Below are positions 41,565-50,045 of a stretch of DNA of 50,045 bases, piece after piece; within the stretch, counting starts at the first letter, position 1; each line of letters starts with the position of its first letter. The stretch lies in contig JACRFD010000042.1 in NCBI GenBank assembly GCA_016218025.1, forward strand, positions 1-50,045, in the 5' to 3' direction. The position numbers and the translations under genes were made by a program. The stretch is from Ignavibacteriales bacterium. GTDB lineage: Bacteria > Bacteroidota > Ignavibacteria > UBA10030 > SZUA-254. The notes under the pieces are model-generated. The model saw only the letters and a program-made list of their open reading frames with translations, was not told the origin of the DNA and made no database searches.

Positions 41565-42092
41565 TTAAATGTTCGAAAATGAAAATAGAATAAATTGAGT
41601 TGTTAGGTTTGCATAAATTCCTGCCATGACATCATCCAGCATAACACCCCAGCCGTTTTTGATACCTTCCAACTGCCGACAGGGAGGAGGTTTGAAAATA
41701 TCGAAGAATCTGAAAAATAAAAAAGCAAGAGATGTTATGAATAATGTTTTTGGAAGAAATGCAAGCGAAATCCACATTCCAACAATTTCATCAATTACAA
41801 CAATTGGGGGATCATCACCGAAAGATTTTTCCATCCGGTTTGAGGTGTAAACACCTATTATGAAAAATGATATAATTGCAACAGTTATAATTAGCGGAGA
41901 TTCAAAAAAAGGAATAGCATAGAAAAGAAGCGCGACTATACTTCCGGCAGTTCCGGGAGCAATTTTTGAATAGCCCGAAAAAAATCCGGTTGCAAAAAAC
42001 CTTACACAAAACGGAACGCTTGTTTCCGAATTATTTTGCGGATGCACCGAAGTATCGTACATAAAGTTCCTGTAAGAGCTTTCTATTATCAA
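41565..42092 (-). CDS. pgpA: Phosphatidylglycerophosphatase A
   Basis: 175 residues. Family motifs are KIAPGTAGSIVALLFY near the start, VVIDEIVGMWISLAF, FLFFRFFDIFKPPPC and NGWGVMLDDVMAGIYANL, containing the acidic metal-binding residues. It dephosphorylates phosphatidylglycerol phosphate made by PgsA, whose gene overlaps its 5' end by up to 62 bp. A second Met (at about 42062) may be the actual start and would cut the overlap to about 32 bp. Four membrane segments are visible. Downstream is cinA. The product supplies phosphatidylglycerol for the membrane. Confidence 0.92.
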   Translation of the reverse strand: MIIESSYRNFMYDTSVHPQNNSETSVPFCVRFFATGFFSGYSKIAPGTAGSIVALLFYAIPFFESPLIITVAIISFFIIGVYTSNRMEKSFGDDPPIVVIDEIVGMWISLAFLPKTLFITSLAFLFFRFFDIFKPPPCRQLEGIKNGWGVMLDDVMAGIYANLTTQFILFSFSNI

Positions 42093-42642
42093 TGAGATAC
42101 AGAATGCCTGTTCCGATAGTTGAGATTGTTACTAAAAGCATCATACCGAACAGAACCTGAGGATGCATCAGCGATTCGATAAGAGATTTGAAGTCTAGTT
42201 TGAAGAATGGAATTGTACTGGCGACATAAAGTATTAGAATGTAATATATGACAATATATTCGCCGAATGTTTTTGCCTGTGCCGATTTTGATGTAACAAT
42301 CGGTCTGTCTGTCCACTCCGCATAACTGCGCAATGTTGTAATAATCGCATCGCGGATTGTGATTGTCCATACCATCCATCCGTCAATCAAATTTAAGTGG
42401 ACAAAAGCGAAAAGAGCGGAGAGTGATAAAATTTTATCAGCGAGCGGATCGAAAAATTGTCCCCAGCGCGACACATATCCGTATCTTCGCGCTACCCAAC
42501 CATCGTACCAATCTGTTAGGGCGGCAACAATATAAACCAGAAGCGCAATCTGTTTCCAGAAGGCATCCTCGTTGTAAAGGAGTATAAGAAAAACAGGCGT
42601 TAGTAAAATTCTTAGCGCCGTGAGTGAATTAGGTATAGACAT
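42031..42642 (-). CDS. pgsA: CDP-diacylglycerol--glycerol-3-phosphate 3-phosphatidyltransferase
   Basis: 203 residues. The CDP-alcohol phosphotransferase signature D-x2-DG-x2-AR-x8-G-x3-D-x3-D is present as DWYDGWVARRYGYVSRWGQF followed by FDPLADK. About six membrane helices. It makes phosphatidylglycerol phosphate from CDP-diacylglycerol and glycerol-3-phosphate. Together with the overlapping pgpA it forms a two-step phosphatidylglycerol synthesis unit. The start MSIPNSLTALRILLTPV is the family norm. A terminator and rpmB lie upstream (minus-strand order), so pgsA probably has its own promoter in the ~60 bp gap. Confidence 0.94.
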   Translation of the reverse strand: MSIPNSLTALRILLTPVFLILLYNEDAFWKQIALLVYIVAALTDWYDGWVARRYGYVSRWGQFFDPLADKILSLSALFAFVHLNLIDGWMVWTITIRDAIITTLRSYAEWTDRPIVTSKSAQAKTFGEYIVIYYILILYVASTIPFFKLDFKSLIESLMHPQVLFGMMLLVTISTIGTGILYLIDNRKLLQELYVRYFGASAK

Positions 42643-42694
42643 GTATTGATAAAATTTTTCTTAATGTACCAAATTTTGAGCGATTTACAAAAAC

Positions 42695-42722
42695 AAAAAA
42701 GCCCGACATTAATCGGGCTTTA
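42695..42722. terminator. Terminator behind rpmB
   Basis: GCCCGA (42701-42706) pairs with TCGGGC (42713-42718). An A run on the left gives a T run after the stem for minus-strand transcripts, and TTTAG follows on the + side. Confidence 0.88.
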
Positions 42723-42746
42723 GTTACAAAAAATAAAATCTAATTG

Positions 42747-42938
42747 TCAGGCGGCTTTGGTTATCTTGCCACTCTTAATACAGTTTGTGCATACACGCAT
42801 TCGCTGTGTTTGGCCGTCAACTTTTGCCCGAACCTTTTGAAGATTCGGCAGCCAGCGTCTTTTTGTCCTGTTATGTGCGTGACTGATATTATGTCCGGTG
42901 ACCGGTTTTTTTCCGCAAATTTTACAAATTTTTGCCAT
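42747..42938 (-). CDS. rpmB: Ribosomal protein L28
   Basis: 63 residues, the short bacterial form. The N-terminus has CKICGKKPVTGHNISHAHNR and the C-terminus has CTNCIKSGK, giving two CxxC pairs that can bind zinc (the C+ type of L28). KRRWLPNLQKVRAKVDG is the conserved rRNA-binding loop. It is a structural component of the 50S subunit. It is transcribed alone on the minus strand with a strong terminator just downstream; AGAGGTAAT precedes the ATG. Confidence 0.97.
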   Translation of the reverse strand: MAKICKICGKKPVTGHNISHAHNRTKRRWLPNLQKVRAKVDGQTQRMRVCTNCIKSGKITKAA

Positions 42939-43089
42939 TATTACCTCTTGATTCCTTAATTTTCAGATTTGAGTAGTAAAATATAATAAAAAATCTATTT
43001 GTAAGCAATTAATTAATTTAATCATTGTTGCATTGAGTCATTGATCCATTTATATATTTAAATCGTCAGTGGATCAATAAGAAAATTCT

Positions 43090-43551
43090 TCAATGAAAAT
43101 AAAACCTCGCACCGATGCCGGCATTCATATTTAATTCTGTTTTTGGTGTCAGGTCGAGGATCGGGGCTATCTCAAAGAAAATATCGATTGGCGCAGTCCG
43201 GAACATATATTCAATTCCTCCAACCATTCTAAGTCCAACCTGAGCATCTCTTTTTTCACCTGTTCTTATTCTTCCACCTATGCCGTAATAAAGCGGTAAT
43301 TGCTCCGCATCGGGGAAGACATTAAATGAATGAATCAAATAATCAACATGTACGTGTAGAGCTGTTTCGTGAACGAATGACCAAGCCAAACCGGCGTCTA
43401 TAGCAGTTCGTTTTGTCAACCATCCCTTGGCGTTTAATCCGGTTGGTTCACCAATCATAATTCCTAATCCAAATCCACGATCCTGTGAATAAGAATTTGG
43501 AACAACCAACAGAATCAATAAAATAAAAAATGAAATAAAAAATCGTTTCAT
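43090..43551 (-). CDS. Small exported beta-barrel-like protein
   Basis: 153 residues. The signal peptide is at residues 1-22 (FFISFFILLILLVVPNSYS, then QD). The mature part has alternating hydrophobic strands (GFGLGIMIGEPTGLNAKGWL, HVDYLIHSFNVFP) and ends GIGARFYFH, compatible with an eight-stranded barrel like small OmpX/OmpA-type proteins. I do not recognise a named family. It lies 16 bp after the MacB-like permease stop on the same strand, so it may be co-transcribed with the exporter, but a functional link is only inferred. Confidence 0.78.
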   Translation of the reverse strand: MKRFFISFFILLILLVVPNSYSQDRGFGLGIMIGEPTGLNAKGWLTKRTAIDAGLAWSFVHETALHVHVDYLIHSFNVFPDAEQLPLYYGIGGRIRTGEKRDAQVGLRMVGGIEYMFRTAPIDIFFEIAPILDLTPKTELNMNAGIGARFYFH

Positions 43552-43567
43552 AATAATCTATCCCTTT

Positions 43568-44743
43568 CTAAGATGATCTTAAAGCATTGACAATTTTTAA
43601 TCGCGAAGCACGAACCGACGGCAGGAATCCGCCGACGAACCCCATCATTACTGAAAAGATAAATGAATTTAAAATAATTGAAGGGGAGAGGGAAAATTTG
43701 AAAGCAAGCTCGGCAAACGATCCGAAGTTTATCATAGATATATCGAAGAACTGAAGGAACGATGCGAGGAATAAACCAATCATTCCGCCGAAGAGGGAAA
43801 TCGATAACGATTCAATCAGAAAAGCAGTCAACACATTCATCCTGCGGAATCCTAATGCTCGTAACGTTCCAATTTCAACCGTGCGGTTCGATACCGCGGC
43901 GTACATTGTAATCATTGCGCCGATCATAGCTCCAAGGCTAAAGATTACTGTTACTGCGATCCCCAATATTCTGATGAACAAAGCCATATCTTCAGATTGT
44001 TCTTCATAAAATTTCTTCTCGCGTTTTACTTCCAATGTTTGCAGTCTTAGATCTTTATTAAATTCTTCCTGAAACTGTGCAAAAGAATTTTGATTGTTTA
44101 AACGAATCAGAAGAGAAGAATAAGCGCCTGTGTACCCGAATGCTTGAGCTAACTGAATTTGATCGCCCCAGATTTCTGAATCAAAACCATTTCCACCCGC
44201 GTCGAATGATCCAACAATACTCCACTCGTCTCCACCGAACTTAACTTTATCGCCAATATTTGTTCCTTTGAATCTCTTCTTGATGGATGAACCGACTACG
44301 ATCTCGCGCGAACCCCATGTGAACATTCTGCCTGCAGTTACATTGAGGTTTGAACGTAATTGAAATCCTTCCGGTGCAACACCCCGGACAGTTACATTTC
44401 CTAATCCATTTTCTTTTTGTGAATAAGGAAGATTTATGATTGCTACAATTTCATTTGAGATGAATGGTTTTCCGTTCGGCAGTTTTGAAATTGATGGTAT
44501 CGTCTGAACAACATTCGCTTGATCCTGCATTATAATACTGGTTATTTCGGCAGTTGCTGCTTTTCTCAGTACGATCACATTTTCATCTGAACCTGTTTGC
44601 ACCAATGTCTTTTGAATTCCGTGCGCCATCATAAGCACAGCGGCAAAAACGAAAACAACTAACGATATACCTGTTACGGTAAGGGCAGTAGTGAGCTTGC
44701 GCGTTCGGAGGTTTCGTACAATATATTTCAATGGAATTTTCAT
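43568..44743 (-). CDS. MacB/LolC-type ABC transporter permease
   Basis: 391 residues. One N-terminal membrane helix (residues ~20-42), a large periplasmic MacB_PCD-type domain (~45-255), then three C-terminal FtsX-type helices (GAMIGAMITMYAAVSNRTVE, IGTLRALGFRRMNVLTAFLI and the final pair). The IGTLRALGFRR loop contacts the ATPase. It is half of a pair with the permease encoded 9 bp upstream in the transcript and works with the ATP-binding protein at 45925-46593. Likely exports a lipid, lipoprotein or peptide from the outer leaflet of the inner membrane; the substrate is unknown. Confidence 0.9.
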   Translation of the reverse strand: MKIPLKYIVRNLRTRKLTTALTVTGISLVVFVFAAVLMMAHGIQKTLVQTGSDENVIVLRKAATAEITSIIMQDQANVVQTIPSISKLPNGKPFISNEIVAIINLPYSQKENGLGNVTVRGVAPEGFQLRSNLNVTAGRMFTWGSREIVVGSSIKKRFKGTNIGDKVKFGGDEWSIVGSFDAGGNGFDSEIWGDQIQLAQAFGYTGAYSSLLIRLNNQNSFAQFQEEFNKDLRLQTLEVKREKKFYEEQSEDMALFIRILGIAVTVIFSLGAMIGAMITMYAAVSNRTVEIGTLRALGFRRMNVLTAFLIESLSISLFGGMIGLFLASFLQFFDISMINFGSFAELAFKFSLSPSIILNSFIFSVMMGFVGGFLPSVRASRLKIVNALRSS

Positions 44744-44752
44744 ATCGTTTTC

Positions 44753-45913
44753 CTATCCTACCTGCCTTAAGCCGTCGACAATTTTTGTACTTGTTGCGCG
44801 CTGAATCGGAAATATTGCGGCGAGAATTCCGACCAATAATGCCGAAATGCTGGCAAGGACAAGTGTAATCGGTTCTAAATTAAATATCGGGAACCATCCT
44901 TTGGGTAGAACAGCGGCAAATCCATCTATCATCGGATATGCCAATAAGATTCCAATAGATCCACCTGCAATTGCTATGGTCAACGATTCGCCTCCGATAA
45001 GTCCGATTAAATGGAACGATGAGAAGCCGAGTGTTTTCAAAACTGCATATTCGCGGATTCTTTCGCGAGCCGACATAACCATAGTGTTTCCAAGTACAAG
45101 CAAAATTATGCCGATAATAACAAACGACATCACATCCATAGCGGTTATTATTGAACTCACCGAAGCCATGAAACTTTGCTGAAATGCTTTTTCGGTTTCA
45201 CTTTTAGTTTCAGCAGGAGAATTTTTGAATTGCTGATCGATTTGACTGGAGATAATGCCTGAATTATTCGGATCGTGAATTTGAACAATGTACCAGCCAA
45301 CGTATCCGGCGCGAGCGGGCATTTCTTCTTTAAGCCGCTCTTCGAGATACTGCCACTGTACAAGCATGTTCGATGGGTCTGAAGTTTTATCGCGGGGTTT
45401 GTAAATACCCCGGATTACAAATTCCCATTTGCCCGGATAAATATCTCCATCTATTGGAATTACATCACCAATTTTAAAACCGTATCTCTGAACCAGTTGC
45501 TCGCCGACTATACATGAATTACGTTCGCGTTTAAAAGTTTCAAGTTCACCTTTTGGAAGAACATATTCCGGATAAACATCAAAGAAAGTTTCTGCATCTA
45601 CAGCGAGCCGGGCAAAAAATTGTTTCTTATCTACATAAACACCGCCAAACCAATTTGCGTATGTAACTTTATCAACTCCGTCTAATTTGGAAATCCTGTC
45701 TCGATAAGCGAGCGGAAGAGGGAAGATGAAAGAAACAGAGTGGCGTGTTATTAACCTGTTAGCTGATGAAGCATCAACACCGGCATACCATGCTGTTACA
45801 ACTGTTCTTAGCAGTCCGAAACTGACAACCGCTATAGCGATTCCGGAAATAGTAAGTAACGTTCGGAGTTTATGCCGCAGCATATTTTTAGATATGAGTT
45901 TGATTATATGCAT
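44753..45913 (-). CDS. MacB/LolC-type ABC transporter permease
   Basis: 386 residues with the same architecture as its neighbour: N-terminal helix at ~18-38 (LRTLLTISGIAIAVVSFGLL), periplasmic domain (~45-255) and three C-terminal helices (VIIGIILLVLGNTMVMSARE and following). REYAVLKTLGFSSFHLIGLI is the FtsX-domain coupling loop. Sequence identity to the neighbour looks low, so the two form a heterodimer as in LolCE-like systems instead of a MacB homodimer. It is preceded by the ATP-binding gene (about 12 bp). Confidence 0.9.
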   Translation of the reverse strand: MHIIKLISKNMLRHKLRTLLTISGIAIAVVSFGLLRTVVTAWYAGVDASSANRLITRHSVSFIFPLPLAYRDRISKLDGVDKVTYANWFGGVYVDKKQFFARLAVDAETFFDVYPEYVLPKGELETFKRERNSCIVGEQLVQRYGFKIGDVIPIDGDIYPGKWEFVIRGIYKPRDKTSDPSNMLVQWQYLEERLKEEMPARAGYVGWYIVQIHDPNNSGIISSQIDQQFKNSPAETKSETEKAFQQSFMASVSSIITAMDVMSFVIIGIILLVLGNTMVMSARERIREYAVLKTLGFSSFHLIGLIGGESLTIAIAGGSIGILLAYPMIDGFAAVLPKGWFPIFNLEPITLVLASISALLVGILAAIFPIQRATSTKIVDGLRQVG

Positions 45914-45924
45914 CGCATTATTCC

Positions 45925-46593
45925 TTAGGTTAACTCGCCTTTATCAAGATGTTTGATCGTATGTGCCCGTTCAGCCGCACGAGGATCGTGAGTTACCATT
46001 ACGATAGTTTTCTTGAAGTCGGTGTTTAACTGAACTAAAAGTTTTAATATTTCTTCAGCAGAAGTTTTATCTAAATCTCCTGTCGGTTCATCTGCAATTA
46101 AAAGCGTCGGGTCTGTGACGATTGCACGTGCTATAGCCACACGTTGTTCCTGACCGCCTGAAAGTTGTTTCGGATAATGTTTAATCCGGTCTTCAAGCCC
46201 TACTACTTTAAGAGCGAACTCAACATGTTCTTTTCGTTCTTTCTTAGAGAGTTTTGAAAGAAGAAGCGGGAGTTCAACATTTTCAAAAGCAGTAAGTACC
46301 GGTAAAAGATTATAAAATTGAAATACGAAACCGACATTCTGTGCCCGCCATTTTGCAAGCTGAGATTCATTTAATTTTGCAACATCTGTTCCGGCAACAA
46401 CAATCGATCCTTTTGTGGGCTGATCTATACCTGCAATTAAATTTAACAGCGTAGTTTTGCCGGATCCTGAAGGTCCCATTAAACCTAAGAATTCTCCTTC
46501 TGGAACTTCAATTGAAATATTCCTCAAAACCGGAATTTCCATTGAATCGCGCCAGTAAGATTTGAATACATTTTTAACATTTACTATCGACAT
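45925..46593 (-). CDS. ABC transporter ATP-binding protein (LolD/MacB type)
   Basis: 222 residues, the normal LolD size. Walker A is GPSGSGKTTLLNL (near residue 40), Q-loop is VGFVFQFYNLLPVLT, signature is LSGGQEQRVAIARAI, Walker B is LLIADEPTGDLD and the H-loop is VMVTHDPRAAERA. The PTGDLD sequence and length place it in the MacB/LolD/FtsE group. It energises the two permeases that follow in the operon. An adaptor of the MacA/HlyD family is encoded just upstream, so the four genes make one export complex. Confidence 0.95.
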   Translation of the reverse strand: MSIVNVKNVFKSYWRDSMEIPVLRNISIEVPEGEFLGLMGPSGSGKTTLLNLIAGIDQPTKGSIVVAGTDVAKLNESQLAKWRAQNVGFVFQFYNLLPVLTAFENVELPLLLSKLSKKERKEHVEFALKVVGLEDRIKHYPKQLSGGQEQRVAIARAIVTDPTLLIADEPTGDLDKTSAEEILKLLVQLNTDFKKTIVMVTHDPRAAERAHTIKHLDKGELT

Positions 46594-46650
46594 AGTCAGT
46601 ATTTCCGTAATTTTAATAATCTATTTACTTGTTAATCTATAACGTAAAAT

Positions 46651-47850
46651 TTATTGTCTAAGTTTCACGCTTGCACCCGATTGAAGTTTGTCATCAGGTT
46701 TCAAAACAACTTTGTCTCCCACAGATAATCCGGAGCGAACTTCTATCAGGTTGCCGATTTTATTCCCTGTTACAACTGTTACCTCTTTGACAACCCTTCC
46801 GTCTAAAACGAATGCTACTTTCTCGCTCTTTCGTGTTGTAATAACAGATGGGTCTATTGCAAGGATTGGTTTGACGTCCATACTATCGGTAGATTTCATT
46901 TTCAGGAAATGCACTTTCGCACTCATCTCAGGAAGCACACGATTATCTTTTTCTACAAATCTTATTTTTGTCAACACCGTTGCTTTTGCCCGGTCGGCAG
47001 TTGGGACAATCTTATCAACAACACCTTTGTATCTTTTATCGGGATAAGCATCAAGAGTGATTTCGCAGGGCAGTTCGGTTTGTATTTTTTCAATATTCGA
47101 TTCAGAGACATCGGCTTCGACTTCAAGTGAACTCATATCGGCTAATGTTACAACAGCAACTTTGGAACTCGCTCCGGCACCGAATGGTGTAACCACTTCT
47201 CCTATGTCGGCATTCTTGGTCAATATCGTACCATCAAACGGAGCGCGTATCCTTGTATTTTCAAATTGCACATCTGCTGCCTTCATTGCCGCTTCACGTG
47301 AAGCAATCGATGCAACCACACGGTCATAGCGCGCTTTTGCCGCATCGTATTCAGCCTGAGAAATCAGATGCTGCTCAAGTAATATTTTCGCACGCTCAAA
47401 AGATTGCCGGGCTTCTACCAAATCAGCTTTGGCAACTTCAAACTCAGCTTTAGTTTGTGCGAGCGCGGCTTCAACATCTTCGCTTTCTATTCGTGCAATA
47501 ATTTGTCCTTCTTTAACACGATCACCCTCTTTGTATCCTAAATAAACAAGTCTGCCTGTTGCTTTCGATGCGATAGCTGCTTTTCTTTGTGCAACTACAT
47601 AACCATTTGCAGTGAGTATCGCCTCGGCTTGAGCCGGAGAAATATATGAGACGGATGTAACATCAACAATCGGATCCTCGATAACGATATTTCGAATAAT
47701 AAAATAAATTCCAATACCGAGAAACAAAACTCCGGCAAGATACATCAAGTATGCGAAATGTGGTTTATGGGGTGGTTCCTGAGGTCCGGGTGAAGATTCT
47801 ACTTCCCGTTTAATCTTTAATTTCGATAAATCAAGCTTGTTTTCAGACAT
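46651..47850 (-). CDS. Periplasmic adaptor (MacA/HlyD-type membrane fusion protein)
   Basis: 399 residues. A membrane anchor is at residues ~33-52 (YLMYLAGVLFLGIGIYFII), so it is an inner-membrane-anchored protein. The lipoyl/biotinyl-like domain has VYLGYKEGDRVKEGQIIARI and the coiled-coil hairpin has QTKAEFEVAKADLVEARQSF followed by HLISQAEYDAAKARYDR. The beta-barrel domain IRAPFDGTILTKNADIGEVV is the RND/ABC adaptor consensus, and the C-terminal MP-like domain is VKPILAIDPSVITTRKSEKV. It bridges the ABC permease pair to an outer-membrane exit duct, which is not encoded here. Confidence 0.93.
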   Translation of the reverse strand: MSENKLDLSKLKIKREVESSPGPQEPPHKPHFAYLMYLAGVLFLGIGIYFIIRNIVIEDPIVDVTSVSYISPAQAEAILTANGYVVAQRKAAIASKATGRLVYLGYKEGDRVKEGQIIARIESEDVEAALAQTKAEFEVAKADLVEARQSFERAKILLEQHLISQAEYDAAKARYDRVVASIASREAAMKAADVQFENTRIRAPFDGTILTKNADIGEVVTPFGAGASSKVAVVTLADMSSLEVEADVSESNIEKIQTELPCEITLDAYPDKRYKGVVDKIVPTADRAKATVLTKIRFVEKDNRVLPEMSAKVHFLKMKSTDSMDVKPILAIDPSVITTRKSEKVAFVLDGRVVKEVTVVTGNKIGNLIEVRSGLSVGDKVVLKPDDKLQSGASVKLRQ

Positions 47851-47930
47851 TTTTAATTACCACTATTTAATAAGAAATGATGAAAAAGATAGAAAAATAT
47901 GGTGTTGTTTCCAAATGGAACAACAGAAAG

Positions 47931-49655
47931 CTAATGGGCGTTTCCCTTGTTTATTCCTGAGATAAAATTTAAAAATTTTCTTTCGCTAACAGTATCTTCA
48001 TTCAGATCAAAATAATATCCACGTAAGAATTTATAATCGCTTATCAACTGATCATTTGATATTTTATCGGAGTTTGAAAAATACGAATCTAAATATCTAT
48101 CCATTTTTGTGAATTGTAATTCTGGAAAGGATGACAACAAATTCATAATTCTATTGTCATAAGTTACGATCTGAATAATTGACGAATCTATTTTTAACGC
48201 ATCGAACGGTAGTTGGTCATAGCGCATTTGATTAATGGGTCCGATATAAAAGTTTACTTTCTTTTTTTGAAGAAATTCGAGAGAGGCGTTTTTTTCATGA
48301 CCGGGGCGGCCGCGTTCTTTTATTTGATAATGTGCCAGAGCAGTATCGGTTAATCCTGTAAGGGCTTCCATTGCATACGGTAATTCTGCATAATAAACAA
48401 CCCGTGCCTGTGCGCCTGAAAAAGCGAATCGTACAGGTAAATCTTTGAAATATTTTTTTAATTCGTAACCGAATTGTTTCGCCTTTTCTAAATGTTCGGG
48501 AGTATAATATTGATACTCATCCACAACATAACCAACGCTGATTTCTTTTGTGTAAAGATCGTATCTGAAAATTGTGGATAGAATAATAAATATTGCGGCA
48601 GCATATCGCAAAGATAATCTGTTTATGGAAAGTATAAAACGCTCAACAATTAAATATAAGAATGGCGTAACCGGTATGAGGAAGCGCGCATGCATAAAAT
48701 CGCCGCCGATACGTATTACAAAAATTATATAAACGACAGAAAACAGTACAGCGAGAATAATATCTCTGCCTGATTTTTGCTTTTGTTGAGATATAAACCC
48801 GGTTAAGTTTTTTCGATGCTTTAACAATAAAGCAATCGCTGGAATAAAAAGTATAAAAAGTCCGTAATAAGTTTTCAGATAAAGCCAAACGTATTCAATT
48901 CCCTGACTGTAATAAGGCAGGTAGATAGATTTTGCGTAGAAAGAATTCGGGAAAAAGAAGCCGTAGTAATTATATCTCCATATCCAGTATGGAATAAAAA
49001 TTATGAGTGAAGGAAAAATAAAATAAAGTATATTTTTCCAGCGGTTTTGGTTAATAATGAAGAGATAGATGACCAAGCAACCGAAGAAAATTGCTCCATC
49101 CGGGCGAGTAAGAAGTGTAAGCAGCGCAAATATACCGGCAATTACTACATTTTTTTTTCTTAAATCTAAAGATATTGCAAAGAAACTTGTCGCAATAAAA
49201 AAAGTGTACATCGATGTCTCTAAACCGCTTGTTGCGTAAACATTAAAGTCACGGTTAAGAGTGAGTGCAATCGCTGCGAGAGGGAAGAAGATCGGGTAAA
49301 AAGAAGATCCTTGCTTTGTCTGGTAACGCCTGCTTATTAAAATAAAAATAATCAGAGTGCCGGCATAAAAAATAATACCGAGAGCGGTCGATGAAGCAAC
49401 AGGATCGAAACCAAGCTGCATAGATGCGGCGATTATCATCGTCCATAAAAAGTTTGTGTATCCTTCTACATGCTCGCCTTTGTTGTAAACCAAGCCAAGA
49501 CCGTGATTAAAATTATCGGCATAACGGAAAGAAATAAATGCATCATCATTTACGAAGGCATAATGATAAGAATGGATTAATCCGATAGCTAATATTAAAC
49601 CGGATATCAGAAACATCCATGTGTGGTCATTAATGATTTGCCGATAGGTTTTCAT
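47931..49655 (-). CDS. GT-C type membrane glycosyltransferase-like protein
   Basis: 574 residues with about nine to eleven membrane helices and a C-terminal soluble domain (~420-574). Near the N-terminus, VNDDAFISFRYADNFNHG contains the acidic DD motif of GT-C enzymes in the first extracytoplasmic loop, and EGYTNFLWTMIIA follows. This pattern resembles AftB-like arabinofuranosyltransferases and other lipid-linked-sugar transferases of the GT-C superfamily; the donor and acceptor are unknown. LLTRPDGAIFF and FMHARFLIPVTPFLYLIVER are also characteristic. It sits alone beyond the exporter operon (about 80 bp gap), and may modify a surface glycan or glycoprotein. Confidence 0.82.
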   Translation of the reverse strand: MKTYRQIINDHTWMFLISGLILAIGLIHSYHYAFVNDDAFISFRYADNFNHGLGLVYNKGEHVEGYTNFLWTMIIAASMQLGFDPVASSTALGIIFYAGTLIIFILISRRYQTKQGSSFYPIFFPLAAIALTLNRDFNVYATSGLETSMYTFFIATSFFAISLDLRKKNVVIAGIFALLTLLTRPDGAIFFGCLVIYLFIINQNRWKNILYFIFPSLIIFIPYWIWRYNYYGFFFPNSFYAKSIYLPYYSQGIEYVWLYLKTYYGLFILFIPAIALLLKHRKNLTGFISQQKQKSGRDIILAVLFSVVYIIFVIRIGGDFMHARFLIPVTPFLYLIVERFILSINRLSLRYAAAIFIILSTIFRYDLYTKEISVGYVVDEYQYYTPEHLEKAKQFGYELKKYFKDLPVRFAFSGAQARVVYYAELPYAMEALTGLTDTALAHYQIKERGRPGHEKNASLEFLQKKKVNFYIGPINQMRYDQLPFDALKIDSSIIQIVTYDNRIMNLLSSFPELQFTKMDRYLDSYFSNSDKISNDQLISDYKFLRGYYFDLNEDTVSERKFLNFISGINKGNAH

Positions 49656-50045
49656 CAGTTATCTAATTGTGCTATCGAGATTGTGCATTTGCATCGTTCA
49701 AAATATGATATTCCAAAAACAAATACAAGCTTGCCGGGGTAAGCCTCCGGTATCTCACGTGCGACGCACCTCCTGTGTTAGTGCTTCTTTGAAGGTGCGT
49801 CGCACATCATACTTAAGAAGATACCGGAGGTTTTCCTTCAGGTTCGCTTAAAATCGGTTTGCCAGTATATAAGTTATTTTGTAACTTAAACAAGTCGTGG
49901 GAAATTGGGTATTCCCATTTAATATTTCCAAAGGTATATCAATATTTCTGTTCTGAGATTTAATTCAACCTTGATGAAGTTCTCTCAAAGGGTAACGAGA
50001 GCAAGGGATTAATAACTTTGTTGGGTTTTAACGATGCAGAAAAAA
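49656..50045. other. 390 bp terminal noncoding region
   Basis: No ORF is supported. It holds the large inverted repeat at 49744-49830, a small TAAGTTA/TAACTTA hairpin near 49868-49888, and a GTTCTCTC...GTAACGAGAG repeat pair near 49979-50001 that resembles the 3685-3843 cluster. Confidence 0.6.
49744..49830. repeat. Large GC-rich two-step inverted repeat
   Basis: CCTCCGGTATCT (49744-49755) pairs perfectly with AGATACCGGAGG (49819-49830), and GTGCGACGCACCT (49759-49771) pairs perfectly with AGGTGCGTCGCAC (49793-49805), leaving a ~21-base loop. It is ~87 bp long and noncoding, and stands out in the AT-rich region. Confidence 0.8.

Noticed and set aside
1..50045. rRNA, tRNA, tmRNA or CRISPR genes
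   Set aside because: Scanning for T-loop-like GGTTCGAATC motifs, rRNA landmarks and regularly spaced repeats found nothing convincing; a covariance search would be needed to exclude small RNAs.

Overview
The window is about 50 kb of AT-rich (roughly 37-38% GC by eye) bacterial chromosome. Short intergenic gaps, many signal-peptide and beta-barrel outer-membrane proteins, a LolD/MacA-type export system and the protein styles seen (long SprA-like surface barrel, DUF6249, GIY-YIG minigene, RAYT with REPs) point to a Gram-negative member of the FCB superphylum. The Ignavibacteria/Chlorobi side of Bacteroidota is my best guess. This is inferred from protein character only. I see no rRNA, tRNA or CRISPR array.

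Region 1 (1-3.0 kb) is the most unusual part. It looks like a small chromosomal integron. A tyrosine recombinase on the minus strand is followed, in the same orientation, by a short attI-like hairpin and two single-gene cassettes. Each cassette begins with a 10-base box and ends with its exact reverse complement, and the box sequence differs between the two cassettes (GTTATACGCC/GGCGTATAAC versus GTTATGTGCC/GGCACATAAC). This is the covariation expected of attC R'/R'' boxes. The recombinase lacks the extra segment typical of IntI, and its 5' end is split by a ~380 bp palindrome-bounded GIY-YIG nuclease element. Removing the element with one TTCA copy restores a TTG start, a GAGG ribosome binding site and a perfect TTGACA-17-TATAAT promoter.

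Region 2 (3.0-19.4 kb) holds housekeeping and envelope genes: an HD phosphohydrolase, outer-membrane proteins, hisC, a 1187-residue surface barrel, a DNA alkyltransferase, a PcrA-like helicase coupled to a BrkB/YihY membrane protein, a DUF2007 protein, a CAT-type amino-acid permease, ferritin, a DUF6249 protein and an ECF sigma/anti-sigma pair.

Region 3 (19.7-27.0 kb) reads as a carboxylate-uptake unit: a DUF485 protein, an ActP-like sodium:solute symporter with a large extra extracytoplasmic insert, an outer-membrane barrel, a metallophosphoesterase, and a 971-residue Cache-PAS-PAS-CBS-DUF294 membrane sensor that overlaps the phosphoesterase by 4 bp.

Region 4 (27.4-34.2 kb) is transport: minus-strand uppP, a dicarboxylate/glutamate symporter and two APC permeases, then a divergent alpha/beta hydrolase (apparently leaderless) with bioY. 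A REP-associated transposase with at least four full REP palindromes follows, one REP lying inside its own coding region.

Region 5 (35.1-42.9 kb, minus strand) is genome maintenance: a DnaQ-like exonuclease, a small zinc-ribbon plus PD-(D/E)XK-like pair, a PolB-type exonuclease, recX, recA, a lone receiver, thpR, cinA, pgpA, pgsA and rpmB.

Region 6 (43.1-49.7 kb, minus strand) encodes a small barrel, a MacA/MacB/LolD-type tripartite exporter and a GT-C glycosyltransferase. The window ends in a large GC-rich inverted repeat.
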